Source of the DNA: Pseudomonas mucoides
Lineage (GTDB): Bacteria; Pseudomonadota; Gammaproteobacteria; Pseudomonadales; Pseudomonadaceae
Reading direction: 5' to 3'
Length of the DNA stretch: 64,000 nt
Assembly: GCF_015461845.1 (NCBI RefSeq)
Contig: NZ_JACOPW010000005.1
Coordinates: forward strand, 186,001-250,000
In this document: positions 24,919-33,495 of the stretch, in pieces
Layout: the number at the start of each line of letters is the position of its first letter
Numbering within the stretch: the first letter of the stretch is position 1
Translations under genes and position numbers: made by a program
Notes under the pieces: generated by a model
The model's database searches: none
The model's input: only the letters and a program-made list of their open reading frames with translations
Told to the model about the DNA's origin: nothing

Positions 24919-25567
24919 TTACAAGCTGCTGATTTTCGATTGGGATGGCACGTTGGCGGACTCCATTGGTCGGATTGTGGAGGCGATGCATGTCGCCTCC
25001 GAGCGCTCCGGATTTCAGTTGCGTGATGATTTTGCCGTCAAGGGCATCATCGGCCTGGGTTTGCCTGAGGCGATTCGCACCTTGTATCCGGAGATTGGCG
25101 ATACCGAGCTTGTAGCGTTCCGTCAGCACTATGCCGATCACTACATCGCCGCCGAGGCTGTGCCTTCGCCGTTGTTCGAAGGTGTCGTCGAGTCGATGGA
25201 GGCGTTTCGTGCCGAGGGTTATCATCTGGCTGTGGCGACCGGCAAGGCCCGTCGCGGACTGGATCGGGTGCTGAAATCCCACGGCTGGGAGGATTATTTC
25301 GATATCACTCGTGCCGCTGACGAAACCGCCAGCAAGCCGCATCCGCTGATGCTTGAGCAGATTCTCGCGCATTGCGAGGTCCGCCCCGAGCAGGCGTTGA
25401 TGGTCGGCGATTCGTCCTTCGACTTGCAGATGGCGCGCAACGCCGGCATGGACTCGGTGGCGGTCAGCTACGGCGCGCAATCGATCGAGGCGTTGAAGTT
25501 GTTCGAGCCGGCGCTGGCTATTGATCGTTTTTCAGAATTGCATGCCTGGCTGAATCAGCGGGCTTAA
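24905..25567 (+). CDS. HAD-superfamily hydrolase (Gph/YjjG-like)
   Basis: 220 residues. Motif I FDWDGTLADS, motif II in VATGKARRGLD, motif III Lys in KPHP and motif IV VGDSSFDLQMARNAG define a class I HAD phosphatase. GTG start at 24905 overlaps the last five codons of rluC. Substrate unknown; phosphoglycolate phosphatase-like proteins are the nearest recognised group. The pair rluC-HAD is conserved in Pseudomonas (PA2975/PA2974). Confidence 0.88.
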   Translation: MRHSDYKLLIFDWDGTLADSIGRIVEAMHVASERSGFQLRDDFAVKGIIGLGLPEAIRTLYPEIGDTELVAFRQHYADHYIAAEAVPSPLFEGVVESMEAFRAEGYHLAVATGKARRGLDRVLKSHGWEDYFDITRAADETASKPHPLMLEQILAHCEVRPEQALMVGDSSFDLQMARNAGMDSVAVSYGAQSIEALKLFEPALAIDRFSELHAWLNQRA

Positions 25568-25591
25568 CCGGTTTTTGCTGGGGTAGATGTC

Positions 25592-26581
25592 ATGACCGAC
25601 GAATGGAAAGCGCCCGCCAAGGCGAGCGTAGAGAGCGGTGACGAAAAAAGCTGGAAGCTGCTGGAAAAGACCTTGCTGGCCGGCGTGCAGGAACAGCGCC
25701 GCTCCCGTCGCTGGGGGATTTTCTTCAAGTTGCTGACGTTCGTGTACCTGTTTGTGGCGCTGATCCTGTTCACGCCGCTGATGGACATGGAAAAGAGTGC
25801 GACCCGCAGCTCCAACTACACCGCATTGATCGACGTGGTTGGCATGATTGCCGACAAAGAGTCGGCCAGTGCTGACAACATCGTCGGCAGCCTGCGTGCG
25901 GCCTTCGAGGACGATAAGGTCAAGGGCATCATTCTGCGCATCAACAGCCCGGGCGGCAGTCCGGTGCAGTCGGGTTATGTGTATGACGAAATCGTTCGTC
26001 TGCGTGCCCTGCATCCGCAGATCAAGGTGTACGCGGTGATCTCGGATCTGGGCGCTTCCGGTGCCTACTACATCGCCAGTGCGGCGGATCAGATCTACGC
26101 CGACAAGGCGAGCCTGGTGGGGTCCATTGGTGTAACGGCGGCCGGCTATGGCTTTGTTGGCACCATGGAGAAGCTGGGTGTGGAGCGCCGGACGTATACG
26201 TCAGGCGAGCACAAGTCGTTCCTTGATCCGTTCCAGCCGCAGAAGCCCGAGGAAACCCAGTTCTGGCAGGGCGTGCTGGACACCACGCACCAGCAGTTCA
26301 TCAACAGCGTGAAGAAGGGGCGTGGCGATCGCCTCAAGGACAAAGAGCATCCGGAGCTGTTCTCCGGGTTGATCTGGAACGGTGAACAGGCGCTGCCGCT
26401 CGGTCTGATCGATGGCCTGGGCAATGCCAGTTCGGTGGCCCGTGACGTGATTGGCGAGAAGGAGCTGGTGGACTTCACCGTTCAGGAATCGCCGTTCGAT
26501 CGTTTCTCGAAAAAGCTTGGTGCCAGCGTTGCCGAGCAATTGGCGATGTGGATGGGCTTTCACGGTCCATCGATGCGCTGA
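25592..26581 (+). CDS. S49 family (SppA-like) signal peptide peptidase
   Basis: 329 residues. One membrane anchor at about residues 48-68, then a single S49 domain with INSPGGSPVQSG and the catalytic Ser in LGASGAYYIASAAD, with Lys in DKASLVGSIG. This is the short, one-domain SppA form that works as an oligomer, unlike the 67-kDa E. coli enzyme. Follows the HAD gene by 24 bp; a terminator closes the unit. Confidence 0.9.
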   Translation: MTDEWKAPAKASVESGDEKSWKLLEKTLLAGVQEQRRSRRWGIFFKLLTFVYLFVALILFTPLMDMEKSATRSSNYTALIDVVGMIADKESASADNIVGSLRAAFEDDKVKGIILRINSPGGSPVQSGYVYDEIVRLRALHPQIKVYAVISDLGASGAYYIASAADQIYADKASLVGSIGVTAAGYGFVGTMEKLGVERRTYTSGEHKSFLDPFQPQKPEETQFWQGVLDTTHQQFINSVKKGRGDRLKDKEHPELFSGLIWNGEQALPLGLIDGLGNASSVARDVIGEKELVDFTVQESPFDRFSKKLGASVAEQLAMWMGFHGPSMR

Positions 26582-26599
26582 TTCTGAGGCTGCATAATA

Positions 26600-26624
26600 A
26601 ACCGGCCTGTGTGGCCGGTTTTTT
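26600..26624 (+). terminator. Terminator after the S49 protease gene
   Basis: Perfect 8-bp stem AACCGGCC/GGCCGGTT, 5-nt loop, then a T run. It lies between convergent genes and may partly serve maf as well. Confidence 0.9.
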
Positions 26625-26648
26625 ATGCCTGCGCGGTCCTTGTAGCAG

Positions 26649-27227
26649 TTAGGGGATTTGCACGCCTTCGGCCAGCAGCATGTCGATCAGGCGAATCAGC
26701 GGCAGGCCGATCAGGCTGGTGGCATCAGGGCCTTCGGTGCTTTGAAACAGGCTCACCCCCAAACCTTCGGCCTTGAAGCTGCCAGCGCAGTCGTAGGGCT
26801 GCTCGGCGCGCAGGTAGCGTTCGATGCGTGCCTGATCCAGTGTGCGCATGTGGACGGTGAACGGCACGCAATCGACCTGGCATTCACCGGTCTGGCTGTT
26901 GAGCAGCGCCAGGCCGGTGAGGAAGGTCACGCTGGCGCCGCTCGCGGCCAGCAGTTGTTCGCGGGCGTTTTCGAAAGTGTGAGGTTTGCCGATAATGCGG
27001 TCGCCGAGTACCGCGACCTGATCGGAGCCGATGATCAGATGAGCGGTATGGCTGCCCGAAAGCGCCTGGGCTTTTTCTTTGGCCAGGCGTTTGACCAACT
27101 CGATGGCCGGCTCGCCCGGTCGGTGGCTTTCGTCGATATCCGGCGAGCTGCAGGTGAATGGCAGCTGCAAGCGAGCCAGCAATTCCCGGCGATACATCGA
27201 GCTTGAAGCGAGTAATAAAGGCAGCAT
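26649..27227 (-). CDS. maf: Maf family nucleoside triphosphate pyrophosphatase (YceF type)
   Basis: 192 residues. SSSMYRRELL at the N-terminus, GSDQV, and the C-terminal ATSLIGLPLIRL block define the Maf family; the latter fits the YceF subgroup, which hydrolyses 7-methyl-GTP in E. coli. The start at 27227 has GGAG 7 nt upstream; the frame opens at 27239. Divergent from yceD, as in E. coli and P. aeruginosa. Confidence 0.9.
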   Translation of the reverse strand: MLPLLLASSSMYRRELLARLQLPFTCSSPDIDESHRPGEPAIELVKRLAKEKAQALSGSHTAHLIIGSDQVAVLGDRIIGKPHTFENAREQLLAASGASVTFLTGLALLNSQTGECQVDCVPFTVHMRTLDQARIERYLRAEQPYDCAGSFKAEGLGVSLFQSTEGPDATSLIGLPLIRLIDMLLAEGVQIP

Positions 27228-27296
27228 GCGCAACTCCAAAAGTCAGGCGCGAATTCTAGCGGAGGCTTGCAAGTGACGGACAGGGCTGAATTTCCT

Positions 27297-27324
27297 TTGA
27301 CATGGCTGGGTGCATCCCTATAAT
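27297..27324 (+). promoter_or_regulatory. Consensus sigma-70 promoter of the yceD-rpmF-plsX operon
   Basis: TTGACA at 27297-27302, 16-bp spacer, TATAAT at 27319-27324: both hexamers match consensus exactly. Predicted start near 27331, only about 3 nt before the yceD ATG. Confidence 0.85.
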
Positions 27325-27333
27325 GCTGCGCCT

Positions 27334-27861
27334 ATGTTGAATGACCCGATTCCACCTCACGTTGACCCGCGCAAATTGGCTGACCGTGGCACCACCCTTC
27401 AAGGTGAACTGCTGCTGGCCGATTTGGAGAGACTCTGCGACCCGCTTTCCGACACTGTCGGTACGGTGCAGGCTAAATTCGTTTTTGAACGAGATGAACG
27501 TAAATCTGTGGTCATCCACAGCTTTATCGACACCGAGGTCAAAATGGTTTGCCAGCGTTGTCTTGAGCTGGTCACCCTGCCGATCCATAGCGAATGCAGT
27601 TATGCTGTGGTGAAGGAGGGTGCGAATACCCAGTCGTTGCCGAAAGGTTATGACGTGCTGGAACTGGGCGAAGATCCATTGGATCTGCAGTCACTGATCG
27701 AGGAGGAGCTTCTGCTCGCCTTGCCCATTGTGCCTGCTCATCATCCGGAAGAATGCCAGCAGCCGGCGGGTCTCGATGAGCCCGAACCGAGCGAGGACGA
27801 GGTAACGCGGTCCAACCCGTTCAGTGTATTGGCGCAGTTAAAGCGTGACCCAAACGTTTAG
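27334..27861 (+). CDS. yceD: YceD/DUF177 protein, 23S rRNA accumulation factor
   Basis: 175 residues. Conserved core MVCQRCLE with the acidic C-terminal region around EELLLALPIVP and HHPEEC, as in DUF177. In E. coli YceD is needed for normal 23S rRNA levels and is encoded upstream of rpmF, as here. The ATG at 27334 is the family start; the frame opens at 27310. There is no ribosome binding site, and the consensus promoter just upstream predicts a leader of about 3 nt. Confidence 0.9.
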   Translation: MLNDPIPPHVDPRKLADRGTTLQGELLLADLERLCDPLSDTVGTVQAKFVFERDERKSVVIHSFIDTEVKMVCQRCLELVTLPIHSECSYAVVKEGANTQSLPKGYDVLELGEDPLDLQSLIEEELLLALPIVPAHHPEECQQPAGLDEPEPSEDEVTRSNPFSVLAQLKRDPNV

Positions 27862-27874
27862 GAGTTAATCAATT

Positions 27875-28057
27875 ATGGCTGTTCAGCAGAACAAAAAATC
27901 CCGCTCCGCCCGTGACATGCGCCGTTCGCACGACGCTCTCGAGGCGAGCACCCTGTCTGTAGAAAAAACCACCGGTGAAGTTCACCTGCGTCACCACGTA
28001 TCGCCAGAAGGCGTATACCGTGGCCGTAAAGTGATCGACAAGGGCGCTGACGAGTAA
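27875..28057 (+). CDS. rpmF: 50S ribosomal protein L32
   Basis: 60 residues, [21 protein letters not shown] at the start, the standard L32 N-terminus. It lacks the paired Cys of zinc-binding L32, so this is the zinc-independent form. AGGAGTT precedes the ATG. The yceD-rpmF-plsX order is conserved across gamma-proteobacteria. Confidence 0.97.
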
Positions 28058-28061
28058 TCAC

Positions 28062-29072
28062 TTGTCCGCTCAAGTCATCGCGATTGACGCAATGGGCGGG
28101 GACTTCGGTCCCCGCAGCATTGTTCAGGCCAGCCTTGCTTGCCTGTCTGCTACACCCTCGCTGCACCTGACCCTCGTCGGTCAACCTTCCCTACTTGAAG
28201 AATTGCTCTCTGGCCAATCGGCTGTGGATCGCTCGCGCCTGTCGATCGTGCCGGCGTCCGAAGTCATTACCATGGACGAAAAGCCTGCGCAGGCCCTGCG
28301 TGGCAAGCCCGATTCGTCGATGCGCGTGGCGCTGGAGTTGCTACGTGATGGCAAGGTCCAGGCTTGTGTCAGTGCCGGTAATACCGGTGCGCTGATGGCG
28401 TTGTCGCGGTTTGTGCTCAAGACCTTGCCGGGCATTGATCGTCCGGCGATGGTGGCGGCGATTCCGACACAAAAGGGCTATTGCCAGTTACTCGACCTGG
28501 GCGCCAACGTCGATTGCAGTGCCGAGCACTTGTTGCAGTTCGCCGTTATGGGCTCGGTGGCGGCGGAGACGCTCGGTATTGTCCGCCCGCGTGTCGCGCT
28601 GCTGAACATTGGCACCGAAGACATCAAGGGCAATCAGCAGGTCAAGCTGGCTGCCACGTTATTGCAGGCAGCCCGGGGCATCAATTACATCGGTTTTGTC
28701 GAAGGTGACGGTTTGTACCGTGGCGAGGCGGATGTGGTGGTGTGTGACGGTTTTGTCGGCAATATCCTGCTCAAATCCAGCGAAGGCCTGGCGACCATGA
28801 TTGCCGGGCGCATCGAAGCCTTGTTCAGGAAAAACCTCGCCTCGAAAATGGTCGGTGCCCTGGCGCTGCCGTTGATGAAACGGCTGCAAGCCGATCTCGC
28901 GCCTGCGCGGCACAACGGTGCCAGCTTCCTCGGTTTGCAGGGGATTGTGGTGAAGAGCCATGGTTCGGCGGGTGTGCAGGGCTTTCAGAGCGCCATTTCC
29001 CGTGCGCTGATCGAGATTCAGGAAAACCTGCCGGAACGGATACACGGTCGTCTGGAGGATTTGTTGCTTTAG
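28062..29072 (+). CDS. plsX: Phosphate acyltransferase PlsX
   Basis: 336 residues. IAIDAMGGDFGP at the N-terminus is the PlsX signature. Converts acyl-ACP to acyl-phosphate, feeding PlsY for phospholipid synthesis. The start is TTG at 28062, 4 nt after the rpmF stop, so it probably depends on translational coupling with rpmF. In E. coli fabH follows plsX; here fabD follows after 124 bp without fabH. Confidence 0.93.
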   Translation: MSAQVIAIDAMGGDFGPRSIVQASLACLSATPSLHLTLVGQPSLLEELLSGQSAVDRSRLSIVPASEVITMDEKPAQALRGKPDSSMRVALELLRDGKVQACVSAGNTGALMALSRFVLKTLPGIDRPAMVAAIPTQKGYCQLLDLGANVDCSAEHLLQFAVMGSVAAETLGIVRPRVALLNIGTEDIKGNQQVKLAATLLQAARGINYIGFVEGDGLYRGEADVVVCDGFVGNILLKSSEGLATMIAGRIEALFRKNLASKMVGALALPLMKRLQADLAPARHNGASFLGLQGIVVKSHGSAGVQGFQSAISRALIEIQENLPERIHGRLEDLLL

Positions 29073-29196
29073 GCGTTTTCGTCGGACAATGCTTAAATGT
29101 GACCGCTCAGTTTAATTGGCCATCCAACTGTCAGTTTCTTGCGTCCCCAAGCGGGACGTCATTTCTCCGACGACAAGATCATTAGGGGCTCGTTAC

Positions 29197-30135
29197 ATGT
29201 CTGCTTCCCTCGCATTCGTCTTTCCAGGACAGGGTTCGCAGTCCCTCGGCATGCTGGCCGAGTTGGGCGCGCAACATCCGGTTGTCCTCGAAACATTCAA
29301 AGAAGCTTCCGATGCTCTGGGTTACGACCTGTGGGTACTGACCCAGCAAGGGCCGGAAGAGCAGCTCAATCAAACCGATAAAACCCAGCCGGCCATTCTG
29401 ACCGCCTCGATCGCCTTGTGGCGTCTGTGGCTGGCCGAAGGTGGCGCGCGCCCGGCTTATGTTGCCGGTCACAGCCTGGGCGAATACAGCGCCCTGGTTG
29501 CTGCGGGCAGCCTGAGTCTGGGTGACGCCGTGAAGCTGGTTGAGCGTCGCGGTCAGTTGATGCAGGAAGCCGTACCGGCCGGGCAGGGCGGCATGGCCGC
29601 GATCCTCGGTCTGGATGACGCTGATGTACTGGCTGCCTGTGCCGAAGCGGCGCAAGGCGAAGTGGTCAGCGCGGTGAACTTCAACTCCCCGGGCCAAGTG
29701 GTCATCGCCGGCGCCAAGGCGGCGGTCGAGCGTGCCATCGAAGGCTGCAAGGCTCGTGGTGCCAAGCGCGCCATGCCATTGCCGGTCAGCGTGCCGTCGC
29801 ACTGTGAGCTGATGCGCCCGGCAGCCGAGCGTTTTGCCGCGTCCATCGCTGCTATCGACTGGCAGGCGCCGCAGATCCCAGTGGTACAGAACGTCAGTGC
29901 CAATGTGCCGGCCGATCTGGAAACCCTCAAGCGTGATCTGCTTGAGCAGCTCTACAAGCCCGTGCGCTGGGTGGAATCGGTCCAGGCACTGGCTGCCAAG
30001 GGCGCGACCCAATTGGTCGAATGCGGTCCTGGCAAAGTGCTGGCCGGTCTGAACAAGCGTTGCGCCGAAGGCGTGTCGACATCCAACCTCAATACCCCAG
30101 ACGCTTTCGCTGCCGCTCGTGCAGCGCTGGCCTGA
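29197..30135 (+). CDS. fabD: Malonyl CoA-acyl carrier protein transacylase
   Basis: 312 residues. FPGQGSQ at the N-terminus and the catalytic Ser in GHSLGEYSAL, with the His in VPSHCELM. Transfers malonyl from CoA to ACP. The ATG at 29197 follows AGGGG; the frame from 29116 is too long for the family. First gene of a type II fatty-acid run: fabD, fabG, acpP, fabF. Confidence 0.96.
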   Translation: MSASLAFVFPGQGSQSLGMLAELGAQHPVVLETFKEASDALGYDLWVLTQQGPEEQLNQTDKTQPAILTASIALWRLWLAEGGARPAYVAGHSLGEYSALVAAGSLSLGDAVKLVERRGQLMQEAVPAGQGGMAAILGLDDADVLAACAEAAQGEVVSAVNFNSPGQVVIAGAKAAVERAIEGCKARGAKRAMPLPVSVPSHCELMRPAAERFAASIAAIDWQAPQIPVVQNVSANVPADLETLKRDLLEQLYKPVRWVESVQALAAKGATQLVECGPGKVLAGLNKRCAEGVSTSNLNTPDAFAAARAALA

Positions 30136-30151
30136 ATCAGGAGAAGCTTGC

Positions 30152-30895
30152 ATGAGTCTGCAAGGTAAAGTTGCACTGGTCACCGGCGCGAGCCGTGGCA
30201 TTGGCCAGGCCATCGCCCTGGAACTGGGTCGTCAGGGCGCCATCGTGATTGGCACCGCGACCTCCGCTTCCGGTGCCGAGCGAATTGCCGCGACCCTGAA
30301 AGAAAATGGTATTCAAGGCACGGGTCTTGAGCTGAACGTCACCAGCGATGAATCCGTTGCTGCGGTACTGGCGAGCATCACTGCACAGTTCGGTGCGCCG
30401 GCGATCCTGGTCAACAATGCCGGCATCACCCGCGATAACCTGATGATGCGCATGAAAGACGACGAGTGGCATGACGTTGTCGATACCAACCTGAACAGTC
30501 TGTTCCGCCTCTCCAAGGGCGTTTTGCGTGGCATGACCAAAGCCCGTTGGGGACGAATTATCAGTATTGGCTCTGTTGTGGGTGCCATGGGCAACGCAGG
30601 CCAAGTAAACTACGCAGCCGCCAAGGCCGGTCTGGAAGGTTTCAGCCGTGCACTGGCGCGTGAAGTCGGTTCGCGTTCGATTACGGTAAACTCGGTGGCC
30701 CCTGGGTTCATCGATACCGATATGACTCGCGAACTGCCCGAGGCACAGCGTGAAGCCTTGCAGACGCAGATTCCGCTGGGCCGTCTGGGACAAGCACAAG
30801 AGATCGCGTCTGTGGTCGCTTTTCTTGCGTCGGACGGTGCGGCTTACGTTACTGGGGCTACAATCCCGGTGAACGGCGGGATGTACATGAGTTAA
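30152..30895 (+). CDS. fabG: 3-oxoacyl-ACP reductase
   Basis: 247 residues. SDR family: TGASRGIG cofactor motif, NNAG, catalytic Ser in ISIGSVVG and YAAAK. NADPH-dependent reduction of 3-oxoacyl-ACP in elongation. The ATG at 30152 follows AGGAG; the frame opens at 30119 inside fabD. Only 16 bp separate it from fabD. Confidence 0.96.
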   Translation: MSLQGKVALVTGASRGIGQAIALELGRQGAIVIGTATSASGAERIAATLKENGIQGTGLELNVTSDESVAAVLASITAQFGAPAILVNNAGITRDNLMMRMKDDEWHDVVDTNLNSLFRLSKGVLRGMTKARWGRIISIGSVVGAMGNAGQVNYAAAKAGLEGFSRALAREVGSRSITVNSVAPGFIDTDMTRELPEAQREALQTQIPLGRLGQAQEIASVVAFLASDGAAYVTGATIPVNGGMYMS

Positions 30896-31006
30896 ATGTG
30901 ACGGATCGCTTCAAAAAAATGTCATACGAGCTGTCTAAAATCCGTTATAAAGCTGCAATCTATTTATAGGCAGAGGGCTGTCGGGTTTGAGGAGTGAAGC
31001 TTTCAG

Positions 31007-31034
31007 TTGAAAAGCTGAAAAGTCTTTCTATACA
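31007..31034 (+). promoter_or_regulatory. Candidate acpP promoter
   Basis: TTGAAA at 31007-31012, 16-bp spacer, TATACA at 31029-31034, giving a leader of about 45 nt before acpP. An AGCTTT/AAAGCT inverted repeat overlaps the -35 box. A separate acpP promoter would allow the very high ACP level cells need. Confidence 0.55.
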
Positions 31035-31064
31035 CTTACCCACTGGCCAGCTGCCTGAATTTGT

Positions 31065-31089
31065 CCATTAGGAGTGAAAACAAGGTATG
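31065..31089 (+). promoter_or_regulatory. acpP translation initiation region, predicted RgsA target
   Basis: CCATTAGGAGT (31065-31075) containing the ribosome binding site, then AAAACAA (31077-31083) and GGTA (31084-31087) running into the ATG. The same blocks in the same order occur on the plus strand opposite the RgsA RNA at 37642-37664, so RgsA can pair across this site with only single-base bulges. Confidence 0.75.
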
Positions 31090-31323
31090 AGCACCATCGA
31101 AGAGCGCGTCAAGAAAATCGTTGCTGAGCAACTGGGCGTTAAAGAAGAAGAAGTGGTCAACACTGCTTCCTTCGTTGAAGACCTGGGTGCCGACTCCCTT
31201 GACACCGTTGAGCTGGTGATGGCTCTGGAAGAGGAATTCGAGACCGAAATCCCTGACGAAGAAGCTGAGAAGATCACTACTGTACAAGCCGCAATCGATT
31301 ACGTTACTAACCACCAGGCTTAA
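31087..31323 (+). CDS. acpP: Acyl carrier protein
   Basis: 78 residues, strongly acidic. DSLDTVELVM contains the Ser that receives 4'-phosphopantetheine. Central carrier of fatty-acid synthesis, supplying also LpxA/LpxD acyl groups. AGGAG precedes the ATG by 10 nt. In P. aeruginosa this mRNA is reported as a target of the sRNA RgsA (recalled from the literature), and the sequence here supports that pairing. Confidence 0.98.
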   Translation: MSTIEERVKKIVAEQLGVKEEEVVNTASFVEDLGADSLDTVELVMALEEEFETEIPDEEAEKITTVQAAIDYVTNHQA

Positions 31324-31352
31324 TAGCTTGTAATCGTTGCTTGCTGTCATGG

Positions 31353-31387
31353 AAAAACCGCACTGCCATCACGGCGTGCGGTTTTTT
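31353..31387 (+). terminator. Terminator or attenuator between acpP and fabF
   Basis: Stem AAAAACCGCAC/GTGCGGTTTTT with an inner GCC/GGC pair, followed by T. Since fabF lies 46 bp further with no clear promoter, partial termination here would give the high acpP to fabF ratio. Confidence 0.85.
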
Positions 31388-31432
31388 CTTTAGGCCTGAT
31401 GCAAAGTCGTCATTTGAAAAAAGGAGAGTGCT

Positions 31433-32677
31433 GTGTCGCGTAGACGCGTCGTAGTCACCGGTATGGGTATGTTGTCGCCACTGGGCACGGATGTGCCGAG
31501 CAGTTGGCAGGGCATTCTGGCTGGCCGCAGTGGCATTGGTCTGATCGAACACACCGACCTTTCTGCCTATTCCACCCGTTTTGGCGGCTCGGTAAAGGGC
31601 TTCAATGTCGAGGAATACCTGTCGGTCAAGGAAGCGCGCAAGCTCGACCTGTTCATTCAATACGGTCTGGCCGCAGGTTTTCAGGCGGTGCGTAACTCGG
31701 GGCTGGAAGTTACTGATGCCAACCGAGAGCGTATCGGCGTGGCCATGGGCTCGGGTATTGGCGGTCTGACCAATATCGAAGAAACCAGCCGCACCCTGCA
31801 TGATTCCGGCCCACGGCGGATCTCTCCGTTTTTCGTGCCAGGCTCGATCATCAATATGATTTCCGGTTTCCTGTCCATCCACCTGGGTGCACAGGGACCT
31901 AACTACGCCATCGCCACGGCATGTACCACTGGTACGCACTGCATCGGCATGGCTGCCCGCAACATCATGTACGACGAAGCCGACGTGATGATTGCCGGCG
32001 GCGCCGAAATGGCCGCGTGCGGACTGGGCATGGGCGGCTTCGGTGCTTCCCGCGCGCTGTCGACCCGCAACGACGAACCGACCCGTGCCAGCCGTCCGTG
32101 GGACAAGGGCCGTGACGGCTTCGTCCTGTCCGACGGTGCCGGTGCCCTGGTGCTTGAAGAGCTGGAGCACGCCAAGGCGCGCGGCGCGACCATCTATGCC
32201 GAGCTGATCGGTTTCGGCACCAGTGGCGACGCTTACCACATGACGTCGCCACCGGCAGACGGTGCGGGTGCTGCACGTTGCATCACCAACGCCCTGCGTG
32301 ATGCCAAGGTCAATGTTGATCAGGTTCAATACATCAACGCCCACGGCACCTCGACCTCGGCCGGTGACCTTGCCGAAGCCTGTGCGATCAAGTCGGTGTT
32401 CGGCGATCATGCCTACAAGCTGGCCGTCAGTTCGACAAAGTCCATGACCGGTCACCTGTTGGGGGCGGCGGGCGCCGTTGAAGCCATCTTCAGCGTACTG
32501 GCGATCAACAGCCAGGTCGCGCCGCCGACCATCAACCTTGATGAGCCGGACGAAGGCTGCGACCTCGACTTCGTACCGCACACGGCGCGCAACATGGACA
32601 TCGATGTGGTGCTGTCGAACTCCTTCGGGTTTGGCGGGACCAACGGCTCGCTGGTTTTCCGCCGGTTCGCTGACTGA
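31433..32677 (+). CDS. fabF: 3-oxoacyl-ACP synthase II
   Basis: 414 residues. Catalytic Cys in ATACTTGTH, His residues in NAHGTSTS and HLLGAAG, the Cys-His-His triad of elongating condensing enzymes. GTG start at 31433 with AAGGAGA upstream. Elongates acyl-ACP with malonyl-ACP. Its stop overlaps the ATG of pabC. Confidence 0.96.
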   Translation: MSRRRVVVTGMGMLSPLGTDVPSSWQGILAGRSGIGLIEHTDLSAYSTRFGGSVKGFNVEEYLSVKEARKLDLFIQYGLAAGFQAVRNSGLEVTDANRERIGVAMGSGIGGLTNIEETSRTLHDSGPRRISPFFVPGSIINMISGFLSIHLGAQGPNYAIATACTTGTHCIGMAARNIMYDEADVMIAGGAEMAACGLGMGGFGASRALSTRNDEPTRASRPWDKGRDGFVLSDGAGALVLEELEHAKARGATIYAELIGFGTSGDAYHMTSPPADGAGAARCITNALRDAKVNVDQVQYINAHGTSTSAGDLAEACAIKSVFGDHAYKLAVSSTKSMTGHLLGAAGAVEAIFSVLAINSQVAPPTINLDEPDEGCDLDFVPHTARNMDIDVVLSNSFGFGGTNGSLVFRRFAD

Positions 32678-33492
32678 TGGACAGCTGGGTCGACGGTCAG
32701 CCGGCTGACACTCTGTCGCTGAAGGATCGCGGCCTGGCCTACGGTGATGGTCTGTTTGAGACCATTGCCGTGCGCGGCGGGCAGCCGCTGTTGCTGGAGC
32801 GGCATCTGTCGCGTCTGGCGCAGGGCTGTTCGCGCCTGGCGATTTCGGCGGATCACGACCTGGTTCGCAACGAATTGCTGGCCTATGCCGCAGCGCTCGG
32901 TGAGGGCGTGCTCAAGCTCATCCTCACGCGCGGCGACAGTCTGCGCGGTTATGCGCCTGATCCTTCGGCGCAAGTCCGACGCATTCTGCAAGGCAATCCT
33001 CCGGCGGTATATCCCGCTGCGCATGCCGAGCAGGGCGTTCGATTGTTTCCCTGTGCCACACGACTTTCAAAACAACCCTTGCTTGCCGGGCTCAAACATT
33101 TGAACCGTCTTGAGCAAGTGATTGCCCGCTCCGAATGGCAAGACAGCGAACATGCCGAAGGCTTGATGCTGGATCAGGCCGGTCGCGTGATCGAGGGTGT
33201 GTTCAGTAATCTGTTCCTGGTGCGCGATGGCGTGCTAATCACCGCCGATTTGAAACGCTGCGGCGTGGCCGGTGTGATGCGTGACGAATTATTGTTTCAA
33301 GCCGAGTCATCGGGGATCCCCACGCAAGTGGGCGACATCACGCTCGAACAGCTGCAATGGGCCGATGAAGTCTTTGTCTGCAACAGCGTGTATGGCGTTT
33401 GGCCCGTGCGCGCCTATGCTGCGCTGAGCTGGCCGGTTGGGCCGCTCACCCGTAAACTCCAAACCATTGCCCGCGCGCTACTGGATGCTTGA
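32677..33492 (+). CDS. pabC: Aminodeoxychorismate lyase
   Basis: 271 residues, PLP fold type IV. DRGLAYGDGLFETI near the N-terminus and Lys in GLKHLNRLEQV are the signature elements. Releases pyruvate from 4-amino-4-deoxychorismate to give p-aminobenzoate for folate. Starts within the fabF stop (TGATG). The fabF-pabC-mltG-tmk-holB order is conserved in gamma-proteobacteria. Confidence 0.93.
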   Translation: MDSWVDGQPADTLSLKDRGLAYGDGLFETIAVRGGQPLLLERHLSRLAQGCSRLAISADHDLVRNELLAYAAALGEGVLKLILTRGDSLRGYAPDPSAQVRRILQGNPPAVYPAAHAEQGVRLFPCATRLSKQPLLAGLKHLNRLEQVIARSEWQDSEHAEGLMLDQAGRVIEGVFSNLFLVRDGVLITADLKRCGVAGVMRDELLFQAESSGIPTQVGDITLEQLQWADEVFVCNSVYGVWPVRAYAALSWPVGPLTRKLQTIARALLDA

Positions 33493-33495
33493 TAC

